Source of the DNA: Flavobacterium psychraerolatum
GTDB taxonomy: Bacteria; Bacteroidota; Bacteroidia; Flavobacteriales; Flavobacteriaceae
DNA length: 64,000 nucleotides
Assembly: GCF_025960985.1 (NCBI RefSeq)
Contig: NZ_JAOQMX010000008.1
Location: forward strand, 33,945-97,944
Direction: 5' to 3'
Part shown: piece by piece, positions 36,643-44,543 of the stretch
Numbering within the stretch: position 1 is the first letter of the stretch
How the letters are laid out: each line of letters opens with the position of its first letter
Program-made: the position numbers and the translations under genes
Notes under the pieces: model-generated
Told to the model about the DNA's origin: nothing
Seen by the model: only the letters and a program-made list of their open reading frames with translations
Databases searched by the model: none

Positions 36643-37230
36643 ATGAAAACTAAAATCACTCTAGTTGTAACAATGCTTATCGTTGCAGCAACCACACAAG
36701 CACAAATTTCAGAATTGAATAACGCAGAAAATGGATTAGCACAAATATCAAAACAAGAAAAAGAATTAAAACAGGAAAAAGAGAATCTAAAAAACGAAGT
36801 GAAGTATTTAAAAAGAATAGAACCTAGCGAAAATTCTAAATCTCAATTTGAAGAAGATTTTGGTACGATTAAAAATGTAAATTGGTTAGGTGGTCCTCAC
36901 TTTGATACCGCAACATTTAATCAAAATAACCAAGAAGTTACGGCTTATTATGATACTGATTCAAATCTTGTAGGAACAACTATAGGTAAACTAATTACTG
37001 ACCTACCAGTTGCAACACAAAATAAACTCAAAACAAAATACCCTAATTATACAACAAAATCAGTTATATACTTTGATGACAGTAAAACGAATGACACTGA
37101 TATTTATATATTTGATAACCTATTTGGTGACAAAGACTGTTATTTGGCATTTTTAACAAATGGAAAACAAAAAATAGTAGTTCAAATAGATGATAAGGGA
37201 GAAATTATCAATGACAAAATAACTCAATAG
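36643..37230 (+). CDS. Secreted PepSY-like (BLIP-fold) protein with coiled coil
   Basis: A 195-residue protein. Signal peptide ends TTQAQ (about residue 20), then a charged helical segment (SKQEKELKQEKENLKNEVKY, about 35-56) likely to be a coiled coil, then a PepSY-like region: FGTIKNVNWLGGPHFDTATF, VTAYYDTDSNLVGTTIG, DLPVATQNKLKTKYPNYTTK. The family is periplasmic and binds or inhibits other proteins. It has the strongest direct-repeat promoter of the island and probably belongs to the two-component regulon; the next gene is a relative. Confidence 0.75.
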   Translation: MKTKITLVVTMLIVAATTQAQISELNNAENGLAQISKQEKELKQEKENLKNEVKYLKRIEPSENSKSQFEEDFGTIKNVNWLGGPHFDTATFNQNNQEVTAYYDTDSNLVGTTIGKLITDLPVATQNKLKTKYPNYTTKSVIYFDDSKTNDTDIYIFDNLFGDKDCYLAFLTNGKQKIVVQIDDKGEIINDKITQ

Positions 37231-37249
37231 GCTTAAAGCTTAATTTAGT

Positions 37250-37284
37250 ATTCACCTCACCTTCATTCTACAATTATTCATCTG
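37250..37284 (+). promoter_or_regulatory. Direct-repeat promoter, weak copy
   Basis: ATTCACCTCAC at 37250 and CTTCATTCTAC at 37261 keep the 11-bp period; the octamer 16 bp after the second start, TTCATCTG (37277-37284), is a poor -7 match. It lies 29 bp before the second PepSY-like gene. Confidence 0.4.
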
Positions 37285-37312
37285 AAAAGTAACTAATTAA
37301 ATATTTACAATC

Positions 37313-37783
37313 ATGAAAAAAATAACTCTAATTCTTACTTTATTAAATGTAGTTTTTGCAATAGGTCAAGTTCAAAAAACAAATTTGCAACAATTTGAAC
37401 TGCCAATTGAAGTTAGAACTGCTTTTGAACAAACGTACCCTATCAAAGATGTACTTTGGACTTCTGATTATGAAGGTGATTATGCACAGCAGTTATCTTA
37501 CATTGCAAAGTTCAAAGTAGAAAATGCAGAAATTGCTGCTCATTACAATCAAGATGGAATCTTAAAATTAATTGAAGAATCCGTTCCTTTAAATAATTTA
37601 AAACCTGATATTTCAAAATATATTTCAGACCACTATGGCACCTTTAAAATCAAAGAAGCGGTAAAAATTATAGATAGTCAAAATAAAACTACTTATGAAG
37701 TTGGAATAACTGACAACACTTATTTCTTTGATCTACAATTTGACGATACTGGTTATTTTTTACAATTACTTGATAAAAATTAG
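37313..37783 (+). CDS. Secreted PepSY-like protein
   Basis: A 156-residue protein with a signal peptide (about 1-18, ends AIGQ) and one and a half PepSY-like repeats: LPIEVRTAFEQTYPIKDVLW, then YIAKFKVENAEIAAHYNQDG and ISKYISDHYGTFKIKEAVKI. The W after a hydrophobic turn and the AxFxxxxxEIAAHYxxDG strand pair are the family pattern. It likely folds like beta-lactamase inhibitor protein in the periplasm. It is related to its upstream neighbour and precedes the DUF1003-regulator-kinase operon. Confidence 0.78.
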   Translation: MKKITLILTLLNVVFAIGQVQKTNLQQFELPIEVRTAFEQTYPIKDVLWTSDYEGDYAQQLSYIAKFKVENAEIAAHYNQDGILKLIEESVPLNNLKPDISKYISDHYGTFKIKEAVKIIDSQNKTTYEVGITDNTYFFDLQFDDTGYFLQLLDKN

Positions 37784-37868
37784 AATCATTGATCCCATAA
37801 TTTTCAACTAAACTACATTTTGTTTCATAACAAATAGCTTAATTTGAAATTGCTCTGAATGAACAAAT

Positions 37869-38405
37869 ATGAAATATTCAACCAAAAATATTCAAGCTAC
37901 AAAAAAGACTAGAATAGAGAAATTGCAAGAGATAGTAAAAAAGACAGTAGAGGAAGAAACACTAATTACTGAAAACCTAACAAACCCTCCAGAAGAAATT
38001 TTAACACGAAGTCAAAAAATATCTGATAAAGTAGCAAGTTTTGGTGGGAGTTGGGCTTTTATAATTTCCTTTTTTGTTATTTTAACCTTCTGGATAGTGT
38101 TTAATGTTTTATGCTTTACTAGATTCAGATTTGATCCTTACCCTTTCATCTTAATGAATCTCATATTATCCTGTATTGCAGCTTTACAAGCTCCTGTAAT
38201 TATGATGAGCCAAAATAGACAAGAGGAAAAAGATAGAAAGAGAAGTGAAAATGATTATCTGATCAATTTAAAATCCGAATTGGAGATAAGAGCCCTACAT
38301 GACAAAATAGACATTCTCTTAGAAGAACAAATAAAAATACTTTTTGACAGTCAAACAAAACAATTGCGAATATTAGAATCAATTCAAAAAAAATTAAAAC
38401 CATGA
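37869..38405 (+). CDS. DUF1003 membrane protein
   Basis: A 178-residue inner-membrane protein with a helical N-terminus, two membrane segments (about 60-80 and 92-112) and a long Glu/Lys-rich C-terminal coil. The DUF1003 core is clear: ISDKVASFGGSWAFIISFFV, then FDPYPFILMNLILSCIAALQ and APVIMMSQNRQEEKDRKR. Function is unknown. Its stop overlaps the regulator ATG by 4 bp (ATGA), so the membrane protein and regulator are made together, which suggests it may be part of the sensing unit. Confidence 0.9.
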   Translation: MKYSTKNIQATKKTRIEKLQEIVKKTVEEETLITENLTNPPEEILTRSQKISDKVASFGGSWAFIISFFVILTFWIVFNVLCFTRFRFDPYPFILMNLILSCIAALQAPVIMMSQNRQEEKDRKRSENDYLINLKSELEIRALHDKIDILLEEQIKILFDSQTKQLRILESIQKKLKP

Positions 38406-39076
38406 ATATTTTATTAGTGGAAGATACCCGAGAATTGGCAGTTGAGATTAATGAATATTTAACTCAAAATGGCTATTTATGCAAAGCTGTATCTACTTGT
38501 AGAGATGCTCTAGAAGAGGCACAAGTAAACGATTATGATGCAATTCTTCTTGATTTAGGATTACCCGACGGAAGCGGTTTTGATGTGCTAACAACCATAC
38601 GAAAAGCAAAACTAAAGATGGCCGTAATTGTCATAACTGCTCGTGGAGAACTAGATGACAAAATTAAAGGTCTAGACCTAGGAGCTGATGATTATCTGAC
38701 CAAACCATTCGCTCTAGCAGAAATGGGTGCAAGACTCTACGCCGTTATCAGACGTATACATGGTTTTGTTGCCAATGAGTTGGACATACATGGTTTTAAA
38801 ATTCAATTGCAAGACTACAAAGTAAATTATAATGAAAATCATATTGCTTTGACCAAGAAAGAATTTGACATTTTTCAGTATCTTTCCCTTAATAAAAATA
38901 GAGTAGTTACCCGTATGCAATTGACAGAACATGTTTGGGGAGATATATTAGAGCTAAACTCAGATTCTAATTTTATTGATGTTCATGTTCGAAATTTACG
39001 CAAAAAGCTGGATAAACATACTGATTTGAAATGGTTTGAAACCGTTAGAAATGTAGGTTATCGTATCAATGTTTAA
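38402..39076 (+). CDS. OmpR-family response regulator
   Basis: A 224-residue regulator. Receiver domain: acidic pair E7/D8, phosphoacceptor D51 in YDAILLDLGLPDG, the conserved Thr in VIVITARG and Lys in LTKPFA. The C-terminal winged helix (about 125-224) ends with the standard DSNFIDVHVRNLRKKLDKHT and WFETVRNVGYRI. OmpR/PhoB-type proteins bind tandem direct repeats of about 11 bp, and such repeats occur at four or more promoters around this gene. It overlaps the DUF1003 gene and is followed 51 bp later by the kinase. Confidence 0.95.
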   Translation: MNILLVEDTRELAVEINEYLTQNGYLCKAVSTCRDALEEAQVNDYDAILLDLGLPDGSGFDVLTTIRKAKLKMAVIVITARGELDDKIKGLDLGADDYLTKPFALAEMGARLYAVIRRIHGFVANELDIHGFKIQLQDYKVNYNENHIALTKKEFDIFQYLSLNKNRVVTRMQLTEHVWGDILELNSDSNFIDVHVRNLRKKLDKHTDLKWFETVRNVGYRINV

Positions 39077-39127
39077 CTTTTTATTAATAATAATGGAGCT
39101 GAACAACTACAGACAAAACAAAAACAA

Positions 39128-40459
39128 ATGAAATTAAAGAATAAAATATCTATTGTTAATATACTTCTTGGATTTTTTTTCATACTCATTTTTTGGTTTG
39201 CTATCCCCTATATAGTCAAGGAAGTTATTTATAAAAATATCGAAAAAACAAGCATTGAAAAAAGAGAAGTATTCAAAAAAAATATTGACAATAATACCAT
39301 AGAGAACTCAGACATTAAGGATTTTATAAAACGCAATGACTCCTCGGAGATATTTGCCAATTTCACTACACTTCATAGTGAATTTGTTCAATTATATCAA
39401 TCCAAGTCTAATGTATTAACACCTGATTATTGGGTAGACGAACAACGAATTCTAGACAATCAAACAATTTTTTTTAGAGTACTATATCATGAATTCAGTT
39501 ATAAGAAAGTAAACTATATTTTAGAAATCGGTAAGAACATTGACGAAATTGGAGAATTAACAAAAAACTTACACTATTTATTATTGCTGTTTTTTTTGAT
39601 ATCAATCGTAGTCAATCATTTTATACAATCATTATTTGTCAATTATTTTTTAAGACCTTTTAAAAAATTAATCGACACAAAAATTAACAAATCAGACCAA
39701 CCAGAAGCATTCGATTTTAGTGCAACTGAGTCAAGTACTTCCGAGTTCATCGCATTAGACCAAGGTCTAAATAGCATGATGCACCGAATTCAAAATCAAT
39801 TTAAGAAAGAGAAACAATTTATAGCTAATGTGTCGCATGAATTACTCACGCCGATTTCAATTTTAAAAAACCGATTTGAAAATTTAATCAATAATCCATC
39901 TCTGAATGATGAAGCAGTGGACAAAATTGCTATTTCGTTAAAAAACGTAGATACTTTAAAACGGATTATCAATAATTTACTTCTTATTTCTCGTATCGAA
40001 AACAACCAATACTCAAATTTTGAACTAATTAATCTAAAGGAACAACTTACTGAAATAATAAATGATCTAGAAGACCAAATAGGGGATAAAAACATTACAA
40101 TAATTAACGCACTCGATACAAATTGCACTTTTAAGGGTAACAGAGCACTACTCCATATTTTATTTTATAATATTATTATTAATGCATTAAAATTCACTAA
40201 AAGTACAGGAACCATCAAGATCTTTGAAGAACACCAGAATTCTCAATATTCAATTTCTATTCAAGACACTGGGATTGGAATGACTGAGGCGCAAACAAAA
40301 ATCATTTTTGACCGTTTTATCAAAATTAATTTAGAGCAAGATGGTCAAGGACTTGGACTGGCCATTGTATCCAGTATAGCGCACTTACATAAAATTGAAA
40401 TTAAAGTAAATGCAGTATTAAATGAAGGCACCACTTTTACCTTTATTTTCCCCAACTAA
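39128..40459 (+). CDS. Sensor histidine kinase
   Basis: A 443-residue membrane kinase with two membrane helices (about 8-30 and 148-170) enclosing a periplasmic sensor of about 115 residues. The dimerisation/phosphoacceptor box is IANVSHELLTP with H237; the ATP domain has HILFYNIIINALKFT, DTGIGMT and GQGLGLAIV. It should phosphorylate the OmpR-type regulator just upstream. The sensor loop has no known domain; ligand unknown. No phosphatase or extra receiver domain is fused. Confidence 0.95.
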   Translation: MKLKNKISIVNILLGFFFILIFWFAIPYIVKEVIYKNIEKTSIEKREVFKKNIDNNTIENSDIKDFIKRNDSSEIFANFTTLHSEFVQLYQSKSNVLTPDYWVDEQRILDNQTIFFRVLYHEFSYKKVNYILEIGKNIDEIGELTKNLHYLLLLFFLISIVVNHFIQSLFVNYFLRPFKKLIDTKINKSDQPEAFDFSATESSTSEFIALDQGLNSMMHRIQNQFKKEKQFIANVSHELLTPISILKNRFENLINNPSLNDEAVDKIAISLKNVDTLKRIINNLLLISRIENNQYSNFELINLKEQLTEIINDLEDQIGDKNITIINALDTNCTFKGNRALLHILFYNIIINALKFTKSTGTIKIFEEHQNSQYSISIQDTGIGMTEAQTKIIFDRFIKINLEQDGQGLGLAIVSSIAHLHKIEIKVNAVLNEGTTFTFIFPN

Positions 40460-40484
40460 ATTTTATTTATTATAATATATAAAA

Positions 40485-40519
40485 CTTCATTTCACCTTCA
40501 TTTCACCATTATATCTTTG
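40485..40519 (+). promoter_or_regulatory. Direct-repeat promoter, copy 2 (CTTCATTTCAC twice)
   Basis: CTTCATTTCAC occurs at 40485 and 40496, exact repeats with an 11-bp period; TATCTTTG (40512-40519) is a full -7 match beginning 16 bp after the second start. It lies 51 bp before the small basic gene. Confidence 0.8.
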
Positions 40520-40569
40520 CCCTAACAAAATAACAAAAGGTTATTTTATTAATTCAAAAATTCAATGTC

Positions 40570-40758
40570 ATGAAAAAATTAATGATCGTAGCAATCTGTA
40601 TTCTAGGAACTTCAGTAATGGTAAATGCAGAAACAATGTCTACCAATTTGACACATTTAAAAGAAGTAGTGATAACCAATCACACCAAAAAAAAACCCGT
40701 TAAAAAAGCAGCAAAAATCAAAAAAGAAAAAAAAACAGCGACTCCTAAAACAACATAA
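40570..40758 (+). CDS. Small secreted Lys-rich protein
   Basis: A 62-residue protein with a signal peptide (about 1-20, MVNA|E) and a mature chain of about 42 residues, ending in a strongly basic tail (TKKKPVKKAAKIKKEKKTAT). No known domain. The basic tail could bind lipopolysaccharide, peptidoglycan or nucleic acid. It has the best direct-repeat promoter and its own terminator, so it appears to be a tightly regulated single-gene unit downstream of the kinase. Confidence 0.7.
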   Translation: MKKLMIVAICILGTSVMVNAETMSTNLTHLKEVVITNHTKKKPVKKAAKIKKEKKTATPKTT

Positions 40759-40785
40759 TCCTGGGAGAGAGTAACGTTTTATTTT

Positions 40786-40814
40786 AAAGCTAGTAAAGAT
40801 ATTTACTAGCTTTT
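40786..40814 (+). terminator. Intrinsic terminator
   Basis: AAAGCTAGTAAA and TTTACTAGCTTT arms with a 4-nt loop, 28 bp after the small basic gene. Confidence 0.85.
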
Positions 40815-40828
40815 CTATTTAAAATCAA

Positions 40829-40863
40829 CTTCATTTTAACTTCATTCATGGGTTGTAATTTTG
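40829..40863 (+). promoter_or_regulatory. Direct-repeat promoter, copy 3
   Basis: CTTCATTTTAA at 40829 and CTTCATTCATG at 40840 (11-bp period); TAATTTTG (40856-40863) is the -7, starting 16 bp after the second repeat. It lies 42 bp before the next gene. Confidence 0.75.
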
Positions 40864-40904
40864 ATATAAAACATAAGATAAATTAATTCCTAAATTTATA
40901 AAAA

Positions 40905-41816
40905 ATGAAAACATACTCTTTTAATCTCCACAAAACAACTACTTTCAATGGAGACACGATATTAAAAATTGCACTAATTTTACTTCTGTTCCCAATTGTT
41001 TCTGTTGTTGCTCAGAATAACGATATCCCTCAATATAAAGGTGAAAACTTTAGTTTAGAAGGTGCATTGGCATTGTTTAAAAAAGCTAAATCTGTAGAAG
41101 AATTCGAAAAAGCAATAAATAGTCAAGATAATCACATCAACAATCTCGACCTTAATAATGATGGTAAAACCGACTACATATCCATAAATGACATCAAGGA
41201 AAACAATGCTCATATTTTAGTATTAAGTACTAGTATTGGTAAAAATACAGTACAGGATATTGCAACTATAAATGTAGAAAAATCTGCCGATGACCAAGCA
41301 AATGTACAAATTATAGGAGACCCCAATTTATACCCCTCCAATACAATTGTTGAACCATCTGTATACAATGGAGCAATTGCGTCAAGTAATAACACACAAG
41401 AGGTGACAAATAACACCAACAATCAAAATACAGTAACGGTAAACAACCAATATTCAAATCAAAACCCCTATAATGTATGGGGATGGCCATTGGTACAAAA
41501 TATGTACAATCCTTACTATGCAGTTTGGAATTCTCCTTACAACTGGTATAACTTACCATACGGATACAACATGTGGCAACCTATGCTATATTCACAATTT
41601 TATGGTAGAGGCAATAATTACCGTTCTTTTTACCACCGTACTCCCATTCTTAGATTAAATTATTCAAGAAATTTATATATGAGAAGACGTGGTAATATAG
41701 GTTACACTCAAAATTTTCGAATCCAAAATAATTTTGGAAACAGACATATAAACATGTTTCGAAATAATCATTTCGCTTCAAGATTTTCAGCGTTTAGACA
41801 TGGTGGACGTAGATAA
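40905..41816 (+). CDS. Secreted protein with EF-hand-like loop and Tyr/Asn-rich C-terminus
   Basis: A 303-residue protein. A hydrophobic signal segment (about 20-36, ends VVAQ) follows a charged N-terminus. The region 40-140 has DLNNDGKTDYISI, a D-x-N-x-D-G-x-x-D loop of the EF-hand/dockerin type, likely to bind calcium. Residues 150-190 are Asn/Gln/Thr-rich, and the rest is rich in Tyr, Trp, Asn and Arg (YNPYYAVWNSPYNWYNLPYG). Conserved relatives in Flavobacterium are uncharacterised as far as I know. It has a direct-repeat promoter and is the penultimate gene of the island. Confidence 0.75.
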   Translation: MKTYSFNLHKTTTFNGDTILKIALILLLFPIVSVVAQNNDIPQYKGENFSLEGALALFKKAKSVEEFEKAINSQDNHINNLDLNNDGKTDYISINDIKENNAHILVLSTSIGKNTVQDIATINVEKSADDQANVQIIGDPNLYPSNTIVEPSVYNGAIASSNNTQEVTNNTNNQNTVTVNNQYSNQNPYNVWGWPLVQNMYNPYYAVWNSPYNWYNLPYGYNMWQPMLYSQFYGRGNNYRSFYHRTPILRLNYSRNLYMRRRGNIGYTQNFRIQNNFGNRHINMFRNNHFASRFSAFRHGGRR

Positions 41817-41900
41817 AATAGGATTATCGCTATGAGGCAGCTACAGCGTCCTGTAATAGGAGTTAAAAATTTCAAATAATGAACTTCCTCATCTATAAAA

Positions 41901-41935
41901 ATTCATTTTAGCTTCATTTAACATCATTACCTTCA
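41901..41935 (+). promoter_or_regulatory. Direct-repeat promoter, copy 4
   Basis: ATTCATTTTAG at 41901 and CTTCATTTAAC at 41912 (11-bp period); TACCTTCA (41928-41935) starts 16 bp after the second repeat and matches TAnnTTTG at all but two positions. It lies 77 bp before the next gene. Confidence 0.65.
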
Positions 41936-42012
41936 CTCTATAAATAATACTAACTGGTATTATTTATTACCTCAAAAGTATTTAAATATAAAATTAACTT
42001 AATAAAAACAGC

Positions 42013-42684
42013 ATGAAAAATTCAAAAACGATCATTTTTAGCTTCATTCTGCTCTCCACTCTATTTCTTGCAAGCTGTAAACAAAGAGATCATTCCCAGC
42101 AAAATGAAAAAATAATAGAAGAAAGTAGTATTAATGATATACCGAATGCCTCTGATACCCATTTTGCACAAGCGATACAAGAATTGGAAGCCAAAAAAAT
42201 CAAGGAAGCAAACGAACACTTAACAAAAGGAATAGAAGCAATCAAAAAAGAAGGTAAAAATGACGGTGGTCTTTACAAAGTAAATCTAGATAATTCTATT
42301 GCAGCACTTGAACAAATTAAAGCGGATCTAAATCAAAATAAAATAGTTTCTGTAAGCACCTTAAAAGAAGTAATAGCCAATGCCGAAATTAATGTAGCAC
42401 ATGATTACTTAGCTTCTTCTGATGTTTATACCATCGTTAATCCAGAAGTGAGAACGAATAATTCTATGCTAAAACGTATGGAAAACAATTTGTCTATTCT
42501 AAAAGATAAAGAGAAAGGTAAAATCAAAGGTGAATTAAAACAAGAAAGAGAAAAACTTATCTCCGAAGGTGAAAAACTAGAAAATGACATGAAAGCATTA
42601 CAAGAAAAAATGAAAGTACATACAAAAAAATTGGATGAGCATATCAAAAAAAATTATCCTGAAAACTATATTGAAATCATTTAA
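42013..42684 (+). CDS. Hypothetical helical lipoprotein (YfdX-like pattern)
   Basis: A 223-residue lipoprotein (lipobox LASCKQ, Cys22). The mature part is almost entirely helical: AIQELEAKKIKEANEHLTKG, DNSIAALEQIKADLNQNKIV, IANAEINVAHDYLASSDVY, and a Lys/Glu-rich coiled coil (about 150-215). The repeated A-xx-hydrophobic-xx-A pattern and position in a stress island recall YfdX-type proteins, but I cannot confirm family membership. It has the fourth direct-repeat promoter and a strong terminator, closing the island. Confidence 0.7.
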   Translation: MKNSKTIIFSFILLSTLFLASCKQRDHSQQNEKIIEESSINDIPNASDTHFAQAIQELEAKKIKEANEHLTKGIEAIKKEGKNDGGLYKVNLDNSIAALEQIKADLNQNKIVSVSTLKEVIANAEINVAHDYLASSDVYTIVNPEVRTNNSMLKRMENNLSILKDKEKGKIKGELKQEREKLISEGEKLENDMKALQEKMKVHTKKLDEHIKKNYPENYIEII

Positions 42685-42702
42685 ATAAATGTTTTATTTC
42701 AG

Positions 42703-42737
42703 AAAAGAGGCTATTTAAATTTAAAATAGCCTCTTTT
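42703..42737. terminator. Intrinsic terminator, bidirectional
   Basis: AAAAGAGGCTATTT and AAATAGCCTCTTTT arms with a 7-nt loop, between convergent genes. Confidence 0.87.
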
Positions 42738-42826
42738 AATATCTCATCAGACTTAATTAACTGTTTAGAAGTAAATCTTATTTTTTTAATTAATGATAAA
42801 TAATCAAACTAGATACTTACCAAAAT

Positions 42827-43606
42827 TTAATAAACATAAACTGTCTTCTCATTAATCGACAGGCCTTTATCAGGAATATTAAACAGTGAATTTTTTTCTA
42901 CTGGATAATTTGCTGCATCATATTTAAAACTGTTATTATAGAAAGATGCAGATGAAATAATTTGTCCATTATTTTCAAAACTCGTTTCTTCCGTCATGAT
43001 TAGGTAATTATTAGATGAAATAACTCCTTTATGATCTAATAATTTTTCATATCCCATAATATTATGCAATGGATTGATTTTTAAGTCATATTCGTAACTT
43101 ACACTAAATTTAGAAATCACACCTACGGCAACATCATCCAAAACATAATCCTCCTTGACTACATTTTTATTATTTAAATAAAGTGTGCCATGGTAAATTT
43201 TAGTTTCTACATTTGGAATACTAATATTAAATTTCTCAAAAGAAACAGTTCCATCAGTATTGTAACTATAATTCACAAGATAATCACCCGCTGATTCCAC
43301 TGACTTCAACTTATCTCCATCATAAGAGTAATTTACTACATTCTTGAGACTAGTTAGTTTATTTGTTGTAGTAATAGCCGTAATCTCACTTGTTACATAG
43401 GTGAATTCCTGTATACTTTCTTCATTATCAATACTAACAATTTGATTACCTTGATATTGAAAAGTGGTGATTTTAGTAGTCCCTCCATCTAAGGTTTCTT
43501 CAATCTTTTTCAAGTATTTAACCTCGTCATCCACATCACTGGTACACGAAACAAAACACAATAAAACAACCGATAAGTACCAAAAGATTTGCTTTCTTGT
43601 TTTCAT
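42827..43606 (-). CDS. Hypothetical lipoprotein with YD-like strands
   Basis: A 259-residue lipoprotein (lipobox CFVSCTS, Cys21). The mature part has repeating strand pairs of the YD type: ITTFQYQGNQIVSIDNEESI, VNYSYDGDKLKSVESAGDYL, VNYSYNTDGTVSFEKFN. Such repeats occur in flavobacterial surface lipoproteins that fold as short beta-solenoids. No enzymatic motif is seen. It stands alone, 81 bp from the barrel gene on the same strand. Confidence 0.7.
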   Translation of the reverse strand: MKTRKQIFWYLSVVLLCFVSCTSDVDDEVKYLKKIEETLDGGTTKITTFQYQGNQIVSIDNEESIQEFTYVTSEITAITTTNKLTSLKNVVNYSYDGDKLKSVESAGDYLVNYSYNTDGTVSFEKFNISIPNVETKIYHGTLYLNNKNVVKEDYVLDDVAVGVISKFSVSYEYDLKINPLHNIMGYEKLLDHKGVISSNNYLIMTEETSFENNGQIISSASFYNNSFKYDAANYPVEKNSLFNIPDKGLSINEKTVYVY

Positions 43607-43687
43607 TTAATGAAATTAAAATTTAATAAATATTGTGGTATTCTTTTAAGTATACTATGAAACCAAGGTCACATAGTCAAGCATTAC

Positions 43688-44539
43688 CTAAAAATATATT
43701 CCAGCACCAAATTTGACAAAATCATAGGTTGGGGTACCTATTTTCAAATGTTCATAGCCGAAATTGAATACGCCATTTTTCTTATGGTATTTGGCATCCA
43801 GCTCATACGAACTCAGTGATCTTCCATTAATAGCACTCCATTTCGTACTTCCTGAAAAACTTATTTTATTTGTCATAAAATAATTGGCATTCAAACCAGC
43901 GGCAACACCAAAGGTATGCACTTCATTCCCGACGTAGCTTACCCCTAGCTTCCATCCAAAATTAAATTTCTCAAAGCGAATGCGGTCATAACAAACAGCA
44001 AGATCTGCCAAAAACAAATTATAATTCTTTTGATTTATTGGATCCTTTTCGAATAAATTACGAGCATCGGCTTGAAAATAGAACAATTCAGTTGGTCGTA
44101 TTTTTGCTTTAAAATGATTCCCATACAACGTATTACTGTTGTATAGGAAAGAATCTTCAAGGTCAATCCTAAAATTGGTTTTACTGTAACGGTCTTTCCC
44201 CGAATAATCACCTTCATTGCCCAAAAGATAAGGGTAAGCAGTAAGCGTATTCAGCAAATGCTTTTCATGTTTATAGTCCCCAATAATGCCGTATTTTACT
44301 ACGCTCCATGCGGTATAATAAAAAACAGCTGTCACAACTTCTACAAAAAGATTATCAATTACTGAATCATCTGGCTTTGCAGAACTCCTACCAGAGCTAA
44401 CCGTTGTGGTGCCATTGTTATAATGAACACCTTCTTTTTCGGTGAGCTCTTTTTTTGAAGTTTCAATTTTACTCTGCCCCATCATTATATGGATCGAAAG
44501 CAAAAAAATTAGTACCGTACTACAATTTCTTACCTTCAT
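43688..44539 (-). CDS. Predicted outer-membrane barrel protein
   Basis: A 283-residue protein with a signal peptide (about 1-21, ends MGQ) and a Ser/Thr-rich linker, then alternating amphipathic strands (FNFGWKLGVSYVGNEVHTFG, VAAGLNANYFMTNKISFSGS) ending VKFGAGIYF, a terminal-Phe barrel signature. It has no recognised family. Its ATG is 4 bp after the alaS stop, so it is probably the second gene of an alaS transcript. Confidence 0.65.
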   Translation of the reverse strand: MKVRNCSTVLIFLLSIHIMMGQSKIETSKKELTEKEGVHYNNGTTTVSSGRSSAKPDDSVIDNLFVEVVTAVFYYTAWSVVKYGIIGDYKHEKHLLNTLTAYPYLLGNEGDYSGKDRYSKTNFRIDLEDSFLYNSNTLYGNHFKAKIRPTELFYFQADARNLFEKDPINQKNYNLFLADLAVCYDRIRFEKFNFGWKLGVSYVGNEVHTFGVAAGLNANYFMTNKISFSGSTKWSAINGRSLSSYELDAKYHKKNGVFNFGYEHLKIGTPTYDFVKFGAGIYF

Positions 44540-44543
44540 TTAG

